This document shows, piece by piece, positions 11,401 through 22,900 of a stretch of 64,000 bases of DNA. The DNA is from Taenia hydatigena (Eukaryota > Platyhelminthes > Cestoda > Cyclophyllidea > Taeniidae), in the NCBI GenBank assembly GCA_036345935.2, contig JADWOT020001561.1, positions 895,592 through 959,591 on the forward strand. Reading direction: 5' to 3'. A program made the translations under genes and the position numbers. How positions within the stretch are numbered: position 1 is the first letter of the stretch; the number at the start of each line of letters is the position of its first letter. A model generated the notes under the pieces. That model was not told the DNA's origin and did no database searches. It saw only the letters and a list, made by a program, of their open reading frames with translations.

Positions 11401-14400
11401 AAAGCGCAAAGCTCACGACGATAGACGACTGCCCAGAAGGCGAATATGGTGTGGGGTAGGATATGAGCAGTCTGGTTGAGGGAAAAGAGAATTACACGAT
11501 GACAAGTGAAATATGAAGTAAACAAGAACGCACCAGTGGATGGGCTCGAGAAGAGTTCAAACTCGCGTCGTAGACGGCAAAGAAAGAGTTGTCTGATCTA
11601 AAAGAGAAGTCGGCTAGGCGGTAAGTACTAGGTTGAGGATACATCAACTTAATAGATCGATGACGATTGGTGGGTGAAAAGATGGGAGATGGATGAAAAC
11701 ACGAAGAAATGGAAAGACAAAGAAGAATGAATGAAATGATTGGCATAAAGACGGAAGACCGAAAGGCTGTATGGATAGGTAAGGACTGAAGGCATGATTT
11801 GCAGATGAGTAATTGATGAGTGGATGATTGGAGGCGCAGACTAGGGACGAGTGGACAGATAGACAGGTAAGAGGTGAAATGAACATAAATCTACTGATAG
11901 ATTGAAAATAGATGGAAAGGTGGATGGGTGTGGACTATCAGGACAAAACTGCGGATGGACTTAGAAGCAGATCGAATACTAATTAGCACAAAACTAAAGG
12001 ACGGATGAACGTGAGACAAAGGAGCAAATGAATCCAGAACGGGGATATTGACAGCTGAGCAGATGAGGCCCCTAGGAATAGATGATTCCAAGAAAAATAT
12101 GCGAACAAAATGACTAAATATTGGCGAGCAAATAGTTGAGCAGGTGTGAGTAAATGGGTGGACGGTTTTTCAGATTGGAGGGCATCCAACAAATTGAGAG
12201 GCAGATCAGAGGTGTCAATGGATAGGTGAGTGGACTGGCATGCATGGACTTGAGATTCAACAATGCGTGAACTACGTAAAGCCGGATGAATGCTCCAACG
12301 GATTGGGGATGGATGAATTAAAGATGAATAAATGCAAGAGAAATTTGTGATTGAAAAGATGGACACGTTAGAGATGGATGGATCCATGAGAGATTGATGG
12401 GTGGATTAGGAGTTGATGGTTGGATGAAACTACACAGAACAAACGGATGGATGCTTAAACGATGCAGTATGAAGCAGAAGTGGATAAATTTGGGCTTCGT
12501 GGATGAGCAAAAGAGGGATGAAAGGGAAAGGAATTGATTCGAGATGAACATGTGTGTTGCCTCTGGGTGAAAAAGTAATTAAACAACTTTTTGGACTAAT
12601 AAATAAGTACTTAGATAGGCATACCTAATAGAAGTGGGCATTTGAGCATGGTACCACCGATCCAAATCAAATAGCCCGATCCGTACAATATCTGGAGCAG
12701 CACGCCACACCAGAGCTGTGAGACGATTTGACCTAAGGCCATAATTGTTGGAGTAGTTGGTGCCCAATGATTGGATAGAGGTGAGGAGAGCTCCATTTGC
12801 CGACCAATGGGATGCCTCATTGTCCGTGGAGTTTGTTATGGGGGTCAGGGAGGCTGAGAGGCGTTTGGAGGCGCCGTAGAACTCCTGTAAGTAATGCGCA
12901 GACGAAAATGTCGAATACAAATATAGCGGGACACAAGGTAAAACAAGAACGGATGCTAATGTCTGAGGGAATAACGTACCTCATATTCGTAAAGGGTGTC
13001 TTCCGTATTTGGTTGAGTGTGTTCGATGCGCTTTCGAAAACCCAGTTGGAAGAGAACAACTCTCGGACTGGAAAACAGGTGCAGCAACATTCAAAAGTCT
13101 AAACCACCACATACATGGAGGGGAATAACATATTTGGGACAAAGCATCAGCCAGGACAATAATTAACAGTACAAATTAGGATAAAATTTAAAATGTTTCT
13201 TTCCTATGGGCTGTTCTTGGCCTTTCAGAGCTTCATCAAGAGGAATATATGGGTCGCAATAGTACTGAACCTCTGCTTGATTTAAGGATACTCATCAGAG
13301 CTACCATCAAACAGATGAAAAAGAGTAACTCACTTAACGGCACCGCGAGAAGGGGAGGAGGAAGGAGGAGGAGAGGATGGCTCAATGGAGGATGACCTTC
13401 TTAAGCCCTGCCAGCCGATCCAGAGGAAGCAGCAATAGCGAGGGTCGTCAGAGGGCTCAGAGAAGGCACAGCTCACCGTGGAAACGGGCGCGGAGGGCAA
13501 CTCGCGATAAGTGTAGCTGGATTGTCAGGAGAGAACGGATTAGCAGTCAAGCTTGACGTTTAAGCACATCAACAGATGCAACCAAAGAGCCAAAAAAGCT
13601 TTGAAAGTATGATGAAAAACTAAAAAAGGTGAGTTTTTCCAGGACATGCATGAAATTTTGGTGAGGAAAAAAGATTATCAGGCTGCCGACACATAACAAA
13701 TTGCTAGAATTGTACCAAATACAAATATAAACACGTTATGACGAGAAACATGTACGATTTGAAAAGGGGAAATTTTAAGTTCGAACACTATCAACTGAAA
13801 AGTCGGAATCAATCATGGGAAAAAAAGGCTTAGTAAGGCACAAAAATATAATATCGTTCAGTTAAGATGTAGCGGATGGGCAAGAAGCCTGTGCGGCTTT
13901 TGACATTGATGACGGGACCAACCCGCATCCTGTCCGCATTGCACAACAGAATACGAAATTAATGTGCTATGAACTCTCAGGGATGCTGACATGAGCGACA
14001 AAACGCCATTAACAAAAAATTGTGGCACATAGAATTGTTCTTAGGCATCAGTTCTAGCGGGAAACAGTAGATAAGAGCCAGAAATGGCATCTTCAACATG
14101 CTGCGCAGGAGCGGAGTATCATAAACTGGAAGGAAAACAAATTACTTAATCGGGAAGTGTCTACATTGGATTGCATTCTGATCATAACGGCAAAGATACA
14201 TTCAACTCGTAGTTCACAGCTAACGCACATAAGCTGAAGTTTTGTCAGACTCCACATCTGCCATCCACCGAAGTCGAAACCGACGACAAGGCTTTTGATT
14301 TGTGGGACGTACTGCAAAAGGGTGACTTTCGCGGAGGCTGAAATTAGAGATTATAAAGAGGAGAGTAGTGAGGCTTATTCTCGCCCTGCGTATCAGGCTG

Positions 14401-15834
14401 AGGGATATTAGTTACTCACAGGATGGGACCTTGGCAATGATTTCACCACGAGGTGTTTGGTAGTAGAAATTGTTCAAAGAGATTCGTGATGCTGAAAGAG
14501 AGGAACGATGCTTGGTTGTTTGGTCTTACCATTAATCCATTCTAGCAGGTGTTCTGCAACTTTACAAGAAAGAAATTCACGGACTGACAGCACACTTAGC
14601 AGTAATTTAGCCATCGCAATTCATTATTTCAAAGTTAAGCATTCGGACATTTCGCAGCTACAACCACTTTCGACTTAAACTTGATCTCAAAGCCCTATCT
14701 AGATTCCCAAATAACATACGTGGGTTCATGCCGCCATGAATTACCCAGAAATCGTCAGTTATACACGCTCCCAACCCCTCCACACTTCCATTTCACCAAA
14801 CTAAAGTCAAATAGATCCCTACACTCGAAAGGAGAGTAATCATGACGAGCCGACTTGAACGTTTAAGCGATTTTTTGACAACACTATGCAATAACAAAAA
14901 TTTTGACGTCAAACTGAGCTCCTGCATAATTTTAAAGCCACACCATTAGATACTTGTAAGAAAAAGATTCAGAGCCTATCAATTATTAAGTACTCGGATT
15001 ACTTAACCGATGGATTAGCGGGAAATTTTTGCAAACGATGGGAATGACCTAGAATCACAGGATTGGAGCGTACCGTTGAGATTGACTAGGGAATGCTCAA
15101 ACAATTGGGAGAATGGGGATATTAGTTCCTCCTTCGAAAATGCCTCAAGACACTGTTCAACTGAGACGCAGACGCTAGGTTCCACACGTGGCCTATCTAG
15201 CTTCCAATCTAAACAAAGATCTGAAAAACAAGCCCGTTTTTAGAGTCTGTTAAGCCAATAAAGGTAGGACAATAAAAGGAACGAAATTACCTACTAAAGC
15301 CAGAAGGCCGCCCTCAAAAGCAACAACAACCATGCCATCAAAAGAAGGAAATGATTGACGGCCTACGGCTACCGCGTGGATAGCTTCAGCCCTTCCACGA
15401 AGGGAAATAAACCGGGTAAACTTGACTGACTTTTCATCACTGAGGCTTAGAAGGCACACAAGTGATCGTTTTGGCCTGATGTCTTGGGAAGGGGTAAAAA
15501 GTACAACCATGCTTGAAGAAGATGGTAGAAAAGCGACTTCAGCAATTATCCAGGACCGGGGGGCATCAATCGGCCAGCTTTCCAATGACTCAAAGAAGCC
15601 GTCAGCGTTGGATGGAGTCCATGAAAACTGTTTGCCGTTAGCAAACTGACAATGAAGACGATTGGGAGAGTAAGCACAGGTTGTGGAACCCGTTGGAGTG
15701 AAAATGAAGTGGGGTAGCTTGGTGCTTTGGTCAAATAAGTCAGCAGATCGAATCGAACCATGTCTAATGACGAGATCATCGCAGTCAAAAGGTGCTGTGC
15801 AAACTGAATATTCCACTGATTGCATGACCGAGTA
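5499..15834 (-). CDS. AHCTF1: Nucleoporin ELYS / MEL-28 (AHCTF1), 22 exons
   Basis: ELYS binds chromatin and recruits the Nup107-160 complex to seed nuclear pores after mitosis. Exons: 15834-15291 (ATG 15825), 15220-15074, 14583-14530, 14491-14420, 14337-14229, 13516-13334, 13067-12980, 12884-12625, 11597-11534, 11471-11267, 11232-10526, 10455-10256, 10133-9524, 9426-9325, 9249-8928, 8193-8063, 7986-7583, 7523-7422, 7146-6924, 6841-6679, 6414-6030 and 5781-5499. All phases agree, giving about 1,782 residues (human about 2,270). Diagnostic blocks: GLFDLDRWYHAQMPTSIR (beta-propeller end), SEPSDDPRYCCFLW, an FMRRWLWLRW helical segment, and YPPRHLQSMCALWQCL. The N-terminal half is propeller, then the alpha-helical ELYS domain, then a low-complexity Ser/Pro/acidic tail ending RRSKRNVKRPERYHY. 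I see no canonical RGRP AT-hook. A further 5' exon is possible because the first exon follows a strong acceptor. Confidence 0.92.
6236..6301 (-). other. 66-nt in-frame optional intron in ELYS
   Basis: Inside the penultimate ELYS exon, a GTAATT donor (6301) and a pyrimidine-rich TTTCAG acceptor (6236) bound 66 nt, a multiple of three with no stop codon. Both spliced and retained forms keep the frame, so the protein may exist with or without 22 residues here. The sequence alone does not show which form is made. Confidence 0.45.
11600..12600. repeat. Degenerate CATC/CATCC-type repeat filling an ELYS intron
   Basis: Most of the intron between ELYS exons 8 and 9 (12624-11598) is built from diverged GATG/GGATG units on the plus strand, i.e. 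CATC/CATCC in the gene's sense. It translates to meaningless HPSI-like strings in several frames. It looks like an old tetra/pentanucleotide satellite. No coding exon is needed here, because the flanking exons join in phase (TSIR, then SDNSFFAVYDA). Confidence 0.7.
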
Positions 15835-16436
15835 CTGAAAAAACATGAAAAGTTAGAAGCAAAACACAGACTGTTGTTCCCAGAGGACAGCAACCGGATG
15901 AGCTGATGCAACTAGTGAAAAAGTACTGGGCCAAAATCAAGTAAAATTATTGGTATGGCTTCAAATACAAGAGCACGAACGCTTAAGGTATATGCAGCAA
16001 AACAATACTAAACACAACAACGTGATTGCGTGCCAACGATTGGTTAATTTGGATTGTCGGGGTGGGTTCGAACTGTAAATTAGCTTGAAAAAAATTAACG
16101 CAAAATTAGAAAAACTGTGCTAACTAAGTCAAGTAAAAAAGTCTAACTTTAGCAGTTATATCTTTTGCAAGTAAGATATGTAAAAGGCAAGCACATTACA
16201 CAGCGGTTGATTTTAGCATCGAGAAAACATGATCAGGACCATATTTGTTCAGCTCACACCTTTCCCATCGCCTTGCCGACACAAAAAGTGTGAGCATTTT
16301 AACGCTTAGAAACCGAAGTTTGCAAATTAACAAAAGCGTTTTTAGGAATAATAAGGCTAAAACGTAGAAATGCGTATTACCATCGGCATTATACAGAGCT
16401 CAGTACGCAAAGCTTATGTGTAGTATTTTAATTGTT
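15835..16436. other. Upstream of ELYS, no recognised gene
   Basis: About 600 AT-rich bases. A first ELYS exon, 5' UTR and promoter may lie here. I see no other coding exon or repeat. Confidence 0.4.
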
Positions 16437-16597
16437 TGAACTGCTGAACTCGGTCTCAGTCACATAGATGGTCATAATGCTCTGGCTGCGCGCCATTTTT
16501 GTAGCTCCACTCTTTCTGTCTGCTGAATATATTTATGTGTTCTGACCTAGTATTTGCACTTTCTTTTGCCTTCAGGGGAGTCTCGGGACGCTAAACT
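16437..16597 (+). repeat. Degenerate solo LTR of the short LTR family
   Basis: Diverged copy in the family's own 5'-3' sense on the plus strand: GTCTCAGTCACATAGATGGTC near the start, a CTGAATATATTTATGTGTTC TATA-like block in the middle, and CTTTTGCCTTCAGGGGAGTC to GGGACGCT at the end. It has lost its first bases. Confidence 0.6.
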
Positions 16598-16673
16598 GTG
16601 TATATGGGAACGTCACATAATCAATCAATTGCAAGAAAGAGCCAAATAAATAAGCGAAGCAATAAATAGCGTT

Positions 16674-16733
16674 TGTAGCGACCCGAGGCTCCCTCGAAGG
16701 TAAAGGATGGAAGAATGCTAGGGTAGAATATAT

Positions 16734-16766
<33 letters not shown>

Positions 16767-16883
16767 CAGCAGAGGGAAATAAGCTGCTGACATGGTCTGG
16801 AGGCCAGCCTACGCAGCTAGAGCTCTACGGCCACCTCTATGACCCTGACCGAAACCGGTGTTTCAAACAAACAAAGTACTACA
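16674..16883 (-). repeat. Solo LTR with expanded TA tract
   Basis: Copy of the short LTR family beginning TGTAGCG and ending CTACA as written on the plus strand (minus strand is the element's own sense). The central TATA-like block has grown into a (TA)n run at about 16738-16766. Flanking 5-mers are GCGTT and GCCTT, an imperfect (4 of 5) target-site duplication, which suggests one insertion event. Confidence 0.75.
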
Positions 16884-17117
16884 GCCTTGCCTGCGCTTTG
16901 AACATCTTTCTCTATGCTCATCTTTATAGTTCCATTGCGCCGGCTCTTATATCGAATTTGGTTTTTTCGTGAAGACAGCCATAAAAGAACTGTAGCAGTA
17001 TTTAAATTTGCTTACGGTTTAATCGCTATCCGACTGTTATTTAAGAAATATTCTGGTTCTAGTGCTTTGCTTTACTTGAGAGGTGTATTTATGGAAATAG
17101 GAATTTGAAGCCCTTAG

Positions 17118-18015
17118 GGTAGCGTCCCGAGTCTCCCTCGAAGACAAAAGAAGGCAGAATGCTAGGTTAGAAATATATATTCAACGGGCAGAGGGGAATA
17201 GGCTGCCGGCACAGTCCGGAGGCCAGCCCACGCAGCTAAGGTAGTACGGCCACCCCTGTGACTTTGACAGAAACCGGTAGTTCCAACAAACAAAGTACAA
17301 CATTGCCTCTCTCCTCTTTCGAGCGTCGTCCCCGACGTGCCCCTGGGTACATCTCCCGCGTTAGCCATCACAACATACTCAGTGCTGCAAGAAGAATCCA
17401 CGAGCCAACCATGCCAGTCGCCGACATTCGACGCGATTGAGGCGATGTTTGACACCAACATCAGTTATCCCTCTTGGCAGTGCATTGCACTCCGAGTTTC
17501 GTTTGGCCTAGCAACAAAGTTCAGAATAAGTGGTCCTGCCAACCATTTGTATGTCCGCGGGGGGGCGTTAGCACGCCGATCTCCTTAAGCAAGTATATCA
17601 GAGGTAATCTTCGAAACGAAACTTTCCAGGTGGTCCAGGACTAGTGTCGCTTCAGTTGTTGATAGCTTCCTTGTGGAACACGGGGAAGGAGTAGATGCTG
17701 GAGGCGGACGTCGTTCTTGGCCCATCCGTAGCACATACACTTCTTTCGCACCGCTGCAACATGCCGCAGGCGGTAGAGGTCGAGATAAAAACCAATGGAA
17801 TAGGATACGCTTTTCGCTGCCATCAATGTAGCAGCTTAAGGCTCCATCGAAGGCAAAAGAAGGCAGAATGCTAGGGTAGAATATATATATATTCAACGGA
17901 CAGAGGGAAATAGACTGCTGGCATGGCCTGGAGGCCAGCCCACGCGGCTAGGGCAGTACGGCCCACCTCTGTGACCTTGACCAAAACAGGTAGTTCCAAC
18001 AAACAAAGTAATGCA
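17118..18015 (-). mobile_element. Complete 898-bp non-autonomous LTR element (TRIM-like)
   Basis: Two LTRs in the same orientation, 17118-17302 (185 bp) and 17827-18015 (189 bp), flank a 524-bp internal region. The whole unit is bracketed by the 5-bp direct repeat CTTAG (17113-17117 and 18016-18020), so it is a single insertion. In the element's own sense (minus), the LTR begins TG and ends CA and holds a GAATATATATATTC TATA-like block. A purine run GAAAGAGGAGAGAGG (about 17320-17306) sits just before the 3' LTR as a polypurine tract. Just inside the 5' LTR the sequence reads TTGATGGCAGCG, a possible primer-binding site four bases from the LTR. The interior has no long open frame and no reverse transcriptase or integrase motif. 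Size and structure fit a terminal-repeat retrotransposon in miniature. Confidence 0.82.
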
Positions 18016-18020
18016 CTTAG

Positions 18021-19001
18021 CGTTGGGAGCAAGTACGACAAGTCTTAAAATATGCTAATAATGACAGCTTCCTTGCATGTTTTTCTAGTTATTTAGCTCT
18101 CGCAGTTGTGTGTATCTTAGTGCTTTCTAGAGGGTAGACTGGTCTAAGCACTACTGCGCAATCACTTTTATGGCACTTTGAAGCTAATACTACTTACAGT
18201 TTCACGTCAAACTTAGTAAATGGGTGTAAGTTTTGGGTAGATTTAGTTGTCAGTGGGCTTATCATGGAACACAAAACTAAAGCAAATAGCTTAAGTTGTT
18301 TTTTCTTAAGGCTTTCTGCTAAAAATTGTTAATTTTTTTCCCGAACTACAACTTTCGCATTTTTTTTGTCAACCTAGAAATCATAAACCGTTAATGAGCG
18401 AGTTGTTCTTTACTACTAGCTCTGTTGTTAGCAAACACCAATATGGCATCTGGATTCCAATGCTACTAGCTAGAGCCCCCGTTTTGGCTACCGTCACCTG
18501 GCTAAGCAAATTGCCTCCTCTGGATGGGCTAAACTCAGGGTCATATCAGTGGCTCAAAAGCCTTTCATTTCGTCGACTAAACATTATTTCCCGCCTAGTA
18601 CTATGTTTCCACCTATCAACAGGAAATTTACAGTGCACTACTCTTCTATTATAGTATAGGCATTGTCAGCGAAACGGGAAGCCAAGGATTTTTGGGCAGT
18701 GGAAGCACAACAGTAGAGCCGTAGGGGTCTACGAAGCTGAAGGAGATATATTTTGCACATGTGTTGTATTTCTTAGTACTGGATCTCTAGAACACATGAC
18801 TTGACGGGAATGCTCTCCGTTCACGCTGATGGCCTGAAAGTACACTAATACAACTTCACCATTTTCTTTCCTACAAACTGAAATAAGCGCTTTAAATATC
18901 ACCTTAATTGACCGTTCGAATAAAATTACGTTTTGAGTTTTTTGGACGCGTGAATTTTGATTTTTGCCGTTGCTTGTGTTTTGGCAATAATGCAATAATA
19001 G
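18021..19001. other. No recognised feature between LTR copies
   Basis: About 980 AT-rich bases between the complete element and the next solo LTR. There are short open frames only, without recognisable motifs, and no splice-bounded exon I can support. Confidence 0.4.
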
Positions 19002-19204
19002 TGTGGCGTCCCGAGGCTCCCTCGAAGGCAAAAGAAGGTGGAATACTAGAGTAGAATATTTATATACATATATGTATATGCACTCAACAGACAGAAGGAA
19101 ATGAGCTCTTGGAATGATCCGGAGGCCAGCCTACGCATCTAGGGCAATGTGACCACCTCTCTGTCACTGACCGAAACCGGCAGTCCAAACAGCAATGTGT
19201 TACA
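19002..19204 (-). repeat. Solo LTR of the short family
   Basis: Begins TGTGGCGTCCCGAGG and ends GTGTTACA. It is flanked by AATAG and AATAA, a near-perfect 5-bp target-site duplication. The interior keeps the TATA-like stretch and the GGAGGCCAGCC block typical of the family. Confidence 0.75.
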
Positions 19205-19209
19205 AATAA

Positions 19210-19375
19210 CGTGGTGCTGTTTGTTTTAACCACCGGTTCTAGTCAGGGTCACAGAAGTGGTCGTATTGCCCTAGGAGCGTAGGCTGCCCCTGGGTCGCGC
19301 TAGCAGCTTACTTTCCTCTGTTCATTAAATATATGTGTTCTTTTCAGGCATTCTGTTTTCTTTTGCTTTTATGAA
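19210..19375 (+). repeat. Degenerate solo LTR, opposite orientation
   Basis: Reads in the family's own sense on the plus strand: TGTTTGTTTTAACCACCGG, then CAGGGTCACAGAAGTGG, TTAAATATATGTGTTC, and TTTTCTTTTGCTTTTATG at the end. Both termini are eroded. It lies back to back with the copy at 19002-19204. Confidence 0.65.
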
Positions 19376-19485
19376 AGCCTTTGAACACTACGAATAGTGC
19401 TTAAAAAGACGCCTAAATGGATAAAATAATGAAACTTGTTAAAACATCCGTCAGTCAACGCAAGACGTCAAGTACTGATTCTAGC

Positions 19486-19668
19486 ACCCCAATGCACCCA
19501 TGAAGGCAAAAGAATGAAAGAAAACCAGGGCAGACTGTACGCATTTTAAAAGACAGAGGAGAATGAGCTGCTGTCACGGCCCTAAGGCCAGACTATGCGG
19601 CTAGAGCAACATGACCATCTCTGTGACCCTGACCGAAACCGGTAGTTTAAAGTATTACACTGCTGGTG
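19486..19668 (-). repeat. Degenerate solo LTR
   Basis: Recognisable by GAAGGCAAAAGAATG, GACAGAGGAGAATGAGCTGC, CTCTGTGACCCTGACCG and a terminal TATTACA. It is older and more diverged than its neighbours; no clear target-site duplication. It lies about 290 bp upstream of the DIS3L start codon. Confidence 0.65.
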
Positions 19669-19955
19669 AAATTTACAACGAGGGACAGTGACTAGAATTA
19701 AGCTTAGTTACAGTGAGCTTCTTTGCCGAAGACGAATGAATTTCTTTCTATGACTTTTTCGAACAAGAATTTATAGCGATTTTTCCAAAAAATAACCTTT
19801 GTTTGAATTGGAAAATTCTTTTGCTTGCGAAGGTCTTTAAAATATAATCATGTTTTCACGACATGCACTTTTCCTCTTATGGCCCATATTTTATTTGCAT
19901 TTGTATGTCTTTGATATGACCTACCTTCGTGTCTTGGCACTTCATTTAACTCATC

Positions 19956-22900
19956 ATGAACGTGTCTGAAAATTATGTAATATCTAGAGTGAAGTCGGAG
20001 AAGGTTGTCACATATGTTACACCCCAAGGAAAAGGCGTACGTGTTACCAGAGAAGTTTATTTACGTAAAAACATACCTTGTCGCACACAGTTATGCCCCA
20101 ACAATGAATGTCATCTTGGTAATTGTTTGGTTGATTTTACGGATATTTTTAAAGGATTTTCTCTTCCCTCAGATCTCCGAAATGTTGTAATTGTTGATGG
20201 ATTTTATGCTCTCAATTATTGGGAGATCTTTGAGTCTACGGAAATCCAGGGCATTGTTGTGACTCTATCCTCGCTATGCTTCGTAAGCACTTGGTATTCG
20301 AAACTTAATACCTTAACTTTGTGTAAATTGACCAATTATATTAACTTTTTAGGCCCAGCAACAAGCACTATCAAAAGCTGTATATAACCGAATTCGAGCA
20401 TGTCTGTCTGACCCAGTTCAGTGTTGTGTCTTGTTCGATAACGAGTTCCACGAGGATTGTTTTCGACAAGCTCATCCTGGTGAATCTGCTCTGGACTACA
20501 CCACTCGTCTCAACTGGATTGCTGCTCGGTGGTACCGAAATCACTTAAGAGGAGAGGTTAATGTCATTCTCCTTACGAATAATGCTGAAATCGCTCTTGA
20601 GTTAGCTAGAAGAGACCCATCAAACGATGGCGTCTTGATGATGGATCTACCCACGTATCTTCAAACCCATCACTCAAATCTTACTACAGTTCGGCAGCTC
20701 TATGATTCTCTCAGTGCCTCACTGAAATTGAATCGTGGTGAACAAAATGAATCGACGCCTGTCACAGCCGCAGCAGCCACAACTTCTAATTTGCCTCAAC
20801 AGCCCGCACACGGAGACGTCTACCCTGCCCACCTTCCAGAATCTGCTCTCATTGCCGGCGTTCGGTCGGGCCAGTTTCTTCAGGGTGTTTTGCGGGTCTC
20901 GCGTTTTCGGTCCTCGACGGAAGCAGTTGTCGCACTCACCGAGTAAGTAGGCATTTTAAGCCCAAAACTTCTGGCTTTCTTCTACGAAGTAGGTTTTTTC
21001 ATTTTGTATTGGACTAATGGCCTACCTGCCTCCTTCCCTTTGCGTAGTGCTAGTGCTCTCAAACACCAAGCAGATACCCAGGACACGGAGTTTGCGTCAC
21101 GTTCCGAGCTGGCGATAAACGGAATGGCTCATCGGAACCGCGCAGTTGATGGGGATATTGTGGTGGTTCGGTTGCTGCCACGACACCTATGGACCACAAT
21201 GTCAAGTAATCTGTTGCCTTCCGAAGCAGGTATCTTTTTGACCATGCCTTATTGGATCTCGACTCTGCGTGTTGCTCCTTGAGATCTATAAATACCTCTA
21301 TATTTTGCTTTTTTTCTCAACAGTACATGTTCAAAGTACTTCTTTTTGAAAATATCACTGAGGCAATGGCATAGAATATTGGTCTTTATTTGCCATTCTT
21401 TGACACCTGTCTCCTTACCAACGCATCACTTTTGCTAGGCATTGTAGGCAACGGATGTTGAAGCCACTTTTCGGCAAGTAAATACCTAAATAAACCTGAC
21501 GTGGTATGCTCATTCTCCAGCAATCATTTTCTCGTTAGGTATTGCGGAGACAATGGTCTCAGGCCTAGACAATGCTGGTGCGACCGACGAAAGTGGCGAA
21601 GCCGAATCAAAGATCGGTGGTGTTGGTGGAGATATCGCTGCTCAATCTGTCCCTACCTCAGGTTTGCCCTGTGCTTTTGTGGTTGGCGTGTTGACTCGCA
21701 ATTGGCGCGACTATGTTTGCTCCTGTGTGCCACGTGAAGGGCAAGAGGACAAAGATGCTCCCCTTTCATCCACTCCCGGTTGGATCGTCGCTACTCCCTG
21801 GGACAGACGCATCCCTCGTATTCGTATCTTTACCACTGAACCGTCCAAATTAGCTGGAATGAGGTGTGTTCGAGCATTTACGTCGACAGTACTATCAAAT
21901 CAATGTAGATCCCAATTCTTATGGAATTATTTAACTCTTGGCTGGTCTTGAGTGAATGGTTATGCTTATAAGTGGAAGACAATATTGCAACGCAGCAGCC
22001 ATCCTTGACAATCTTGAGGCACCTGGATCTAGAGTGGGCCTTATTGTATCCACACACGGTAAAGTTAGGAGTCCTGTTCTATAGTTTCCTTTCCTTCTGG
22101 GCATCAATCCTGTTAATCTCGACAGAAGGACTAACGTGCTATTTGAGGAGACATTAGGTATTGGGAATTCCGTCGATAGTACTATGTCTTGGAGGTTTCT
22201 ACGGGCTTAACGGTTACAATCCCTGTAAAATGTGTTGCAATGGCATTTGGCTGGGCGATACCTGTGTCACGTATCATAGTCACTTTTAATGGTACTTTGC
22301 TTAAAACAAAACAAATGCTGATGGCGCTTAATAACTTAGAAGATGCCCCTTAGTTCAAAGCTCAAATTTTTTTGGGATTATAAGTTTTTCCCACCATAAT
22401 CACTCTGTTGGATCAACTGACACTTCGCACCCCAGCGTTCCGACTACTTTTCTGGTTGTTTTGCCTTCATGCGATATTCATTCGGTATCCACGAGCACTT
22501 TTTGGCCTCTGAAGCTATGCACAAGTCTCTCATTCTCTTGTCTCTGGACTGAAACGGTAGATGTCCTAAGCTTTAAAGGCTTGACCTCTTTCATCTGCGT
22601 TCGTGATCGCAAGTTGTGGAGAGTTCGGTTAGTTCAGTAAAAGTACGCAGCCGGCAGTGACCACCCTTCAAGCGCTCGTATATACATGTTTTTATCTATG
22701 CAACATAGAGTCGATGCACGGAGCTGTTTCACCTACTATCGCTCTATTGCAGATTTGTTGTCCGAATGGATCGTTGGGACGCCAATTCCAACTATCCCAG
22801 TGGTCACTTCGTCCAATCTCTCGGTCCAATAGGCGACCTGGAAACCGAGACGCAGACTATCCTTGTGGAACACGGTCTGGCATACCGACCCTTTACAGAC

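Noticed and set aside
11600..12624. Hidden ELYS exons within the repeat-filled intron
   Set aside because: Exons on either side join in phase and match the ELYS order (TSIR then SDNSFF), so none is needed.
16040..16090. GGGTTCGAAC motif suggesting a tRNA
   Set aside because: The surrounding bases do not form acceptor or anticodon stems.
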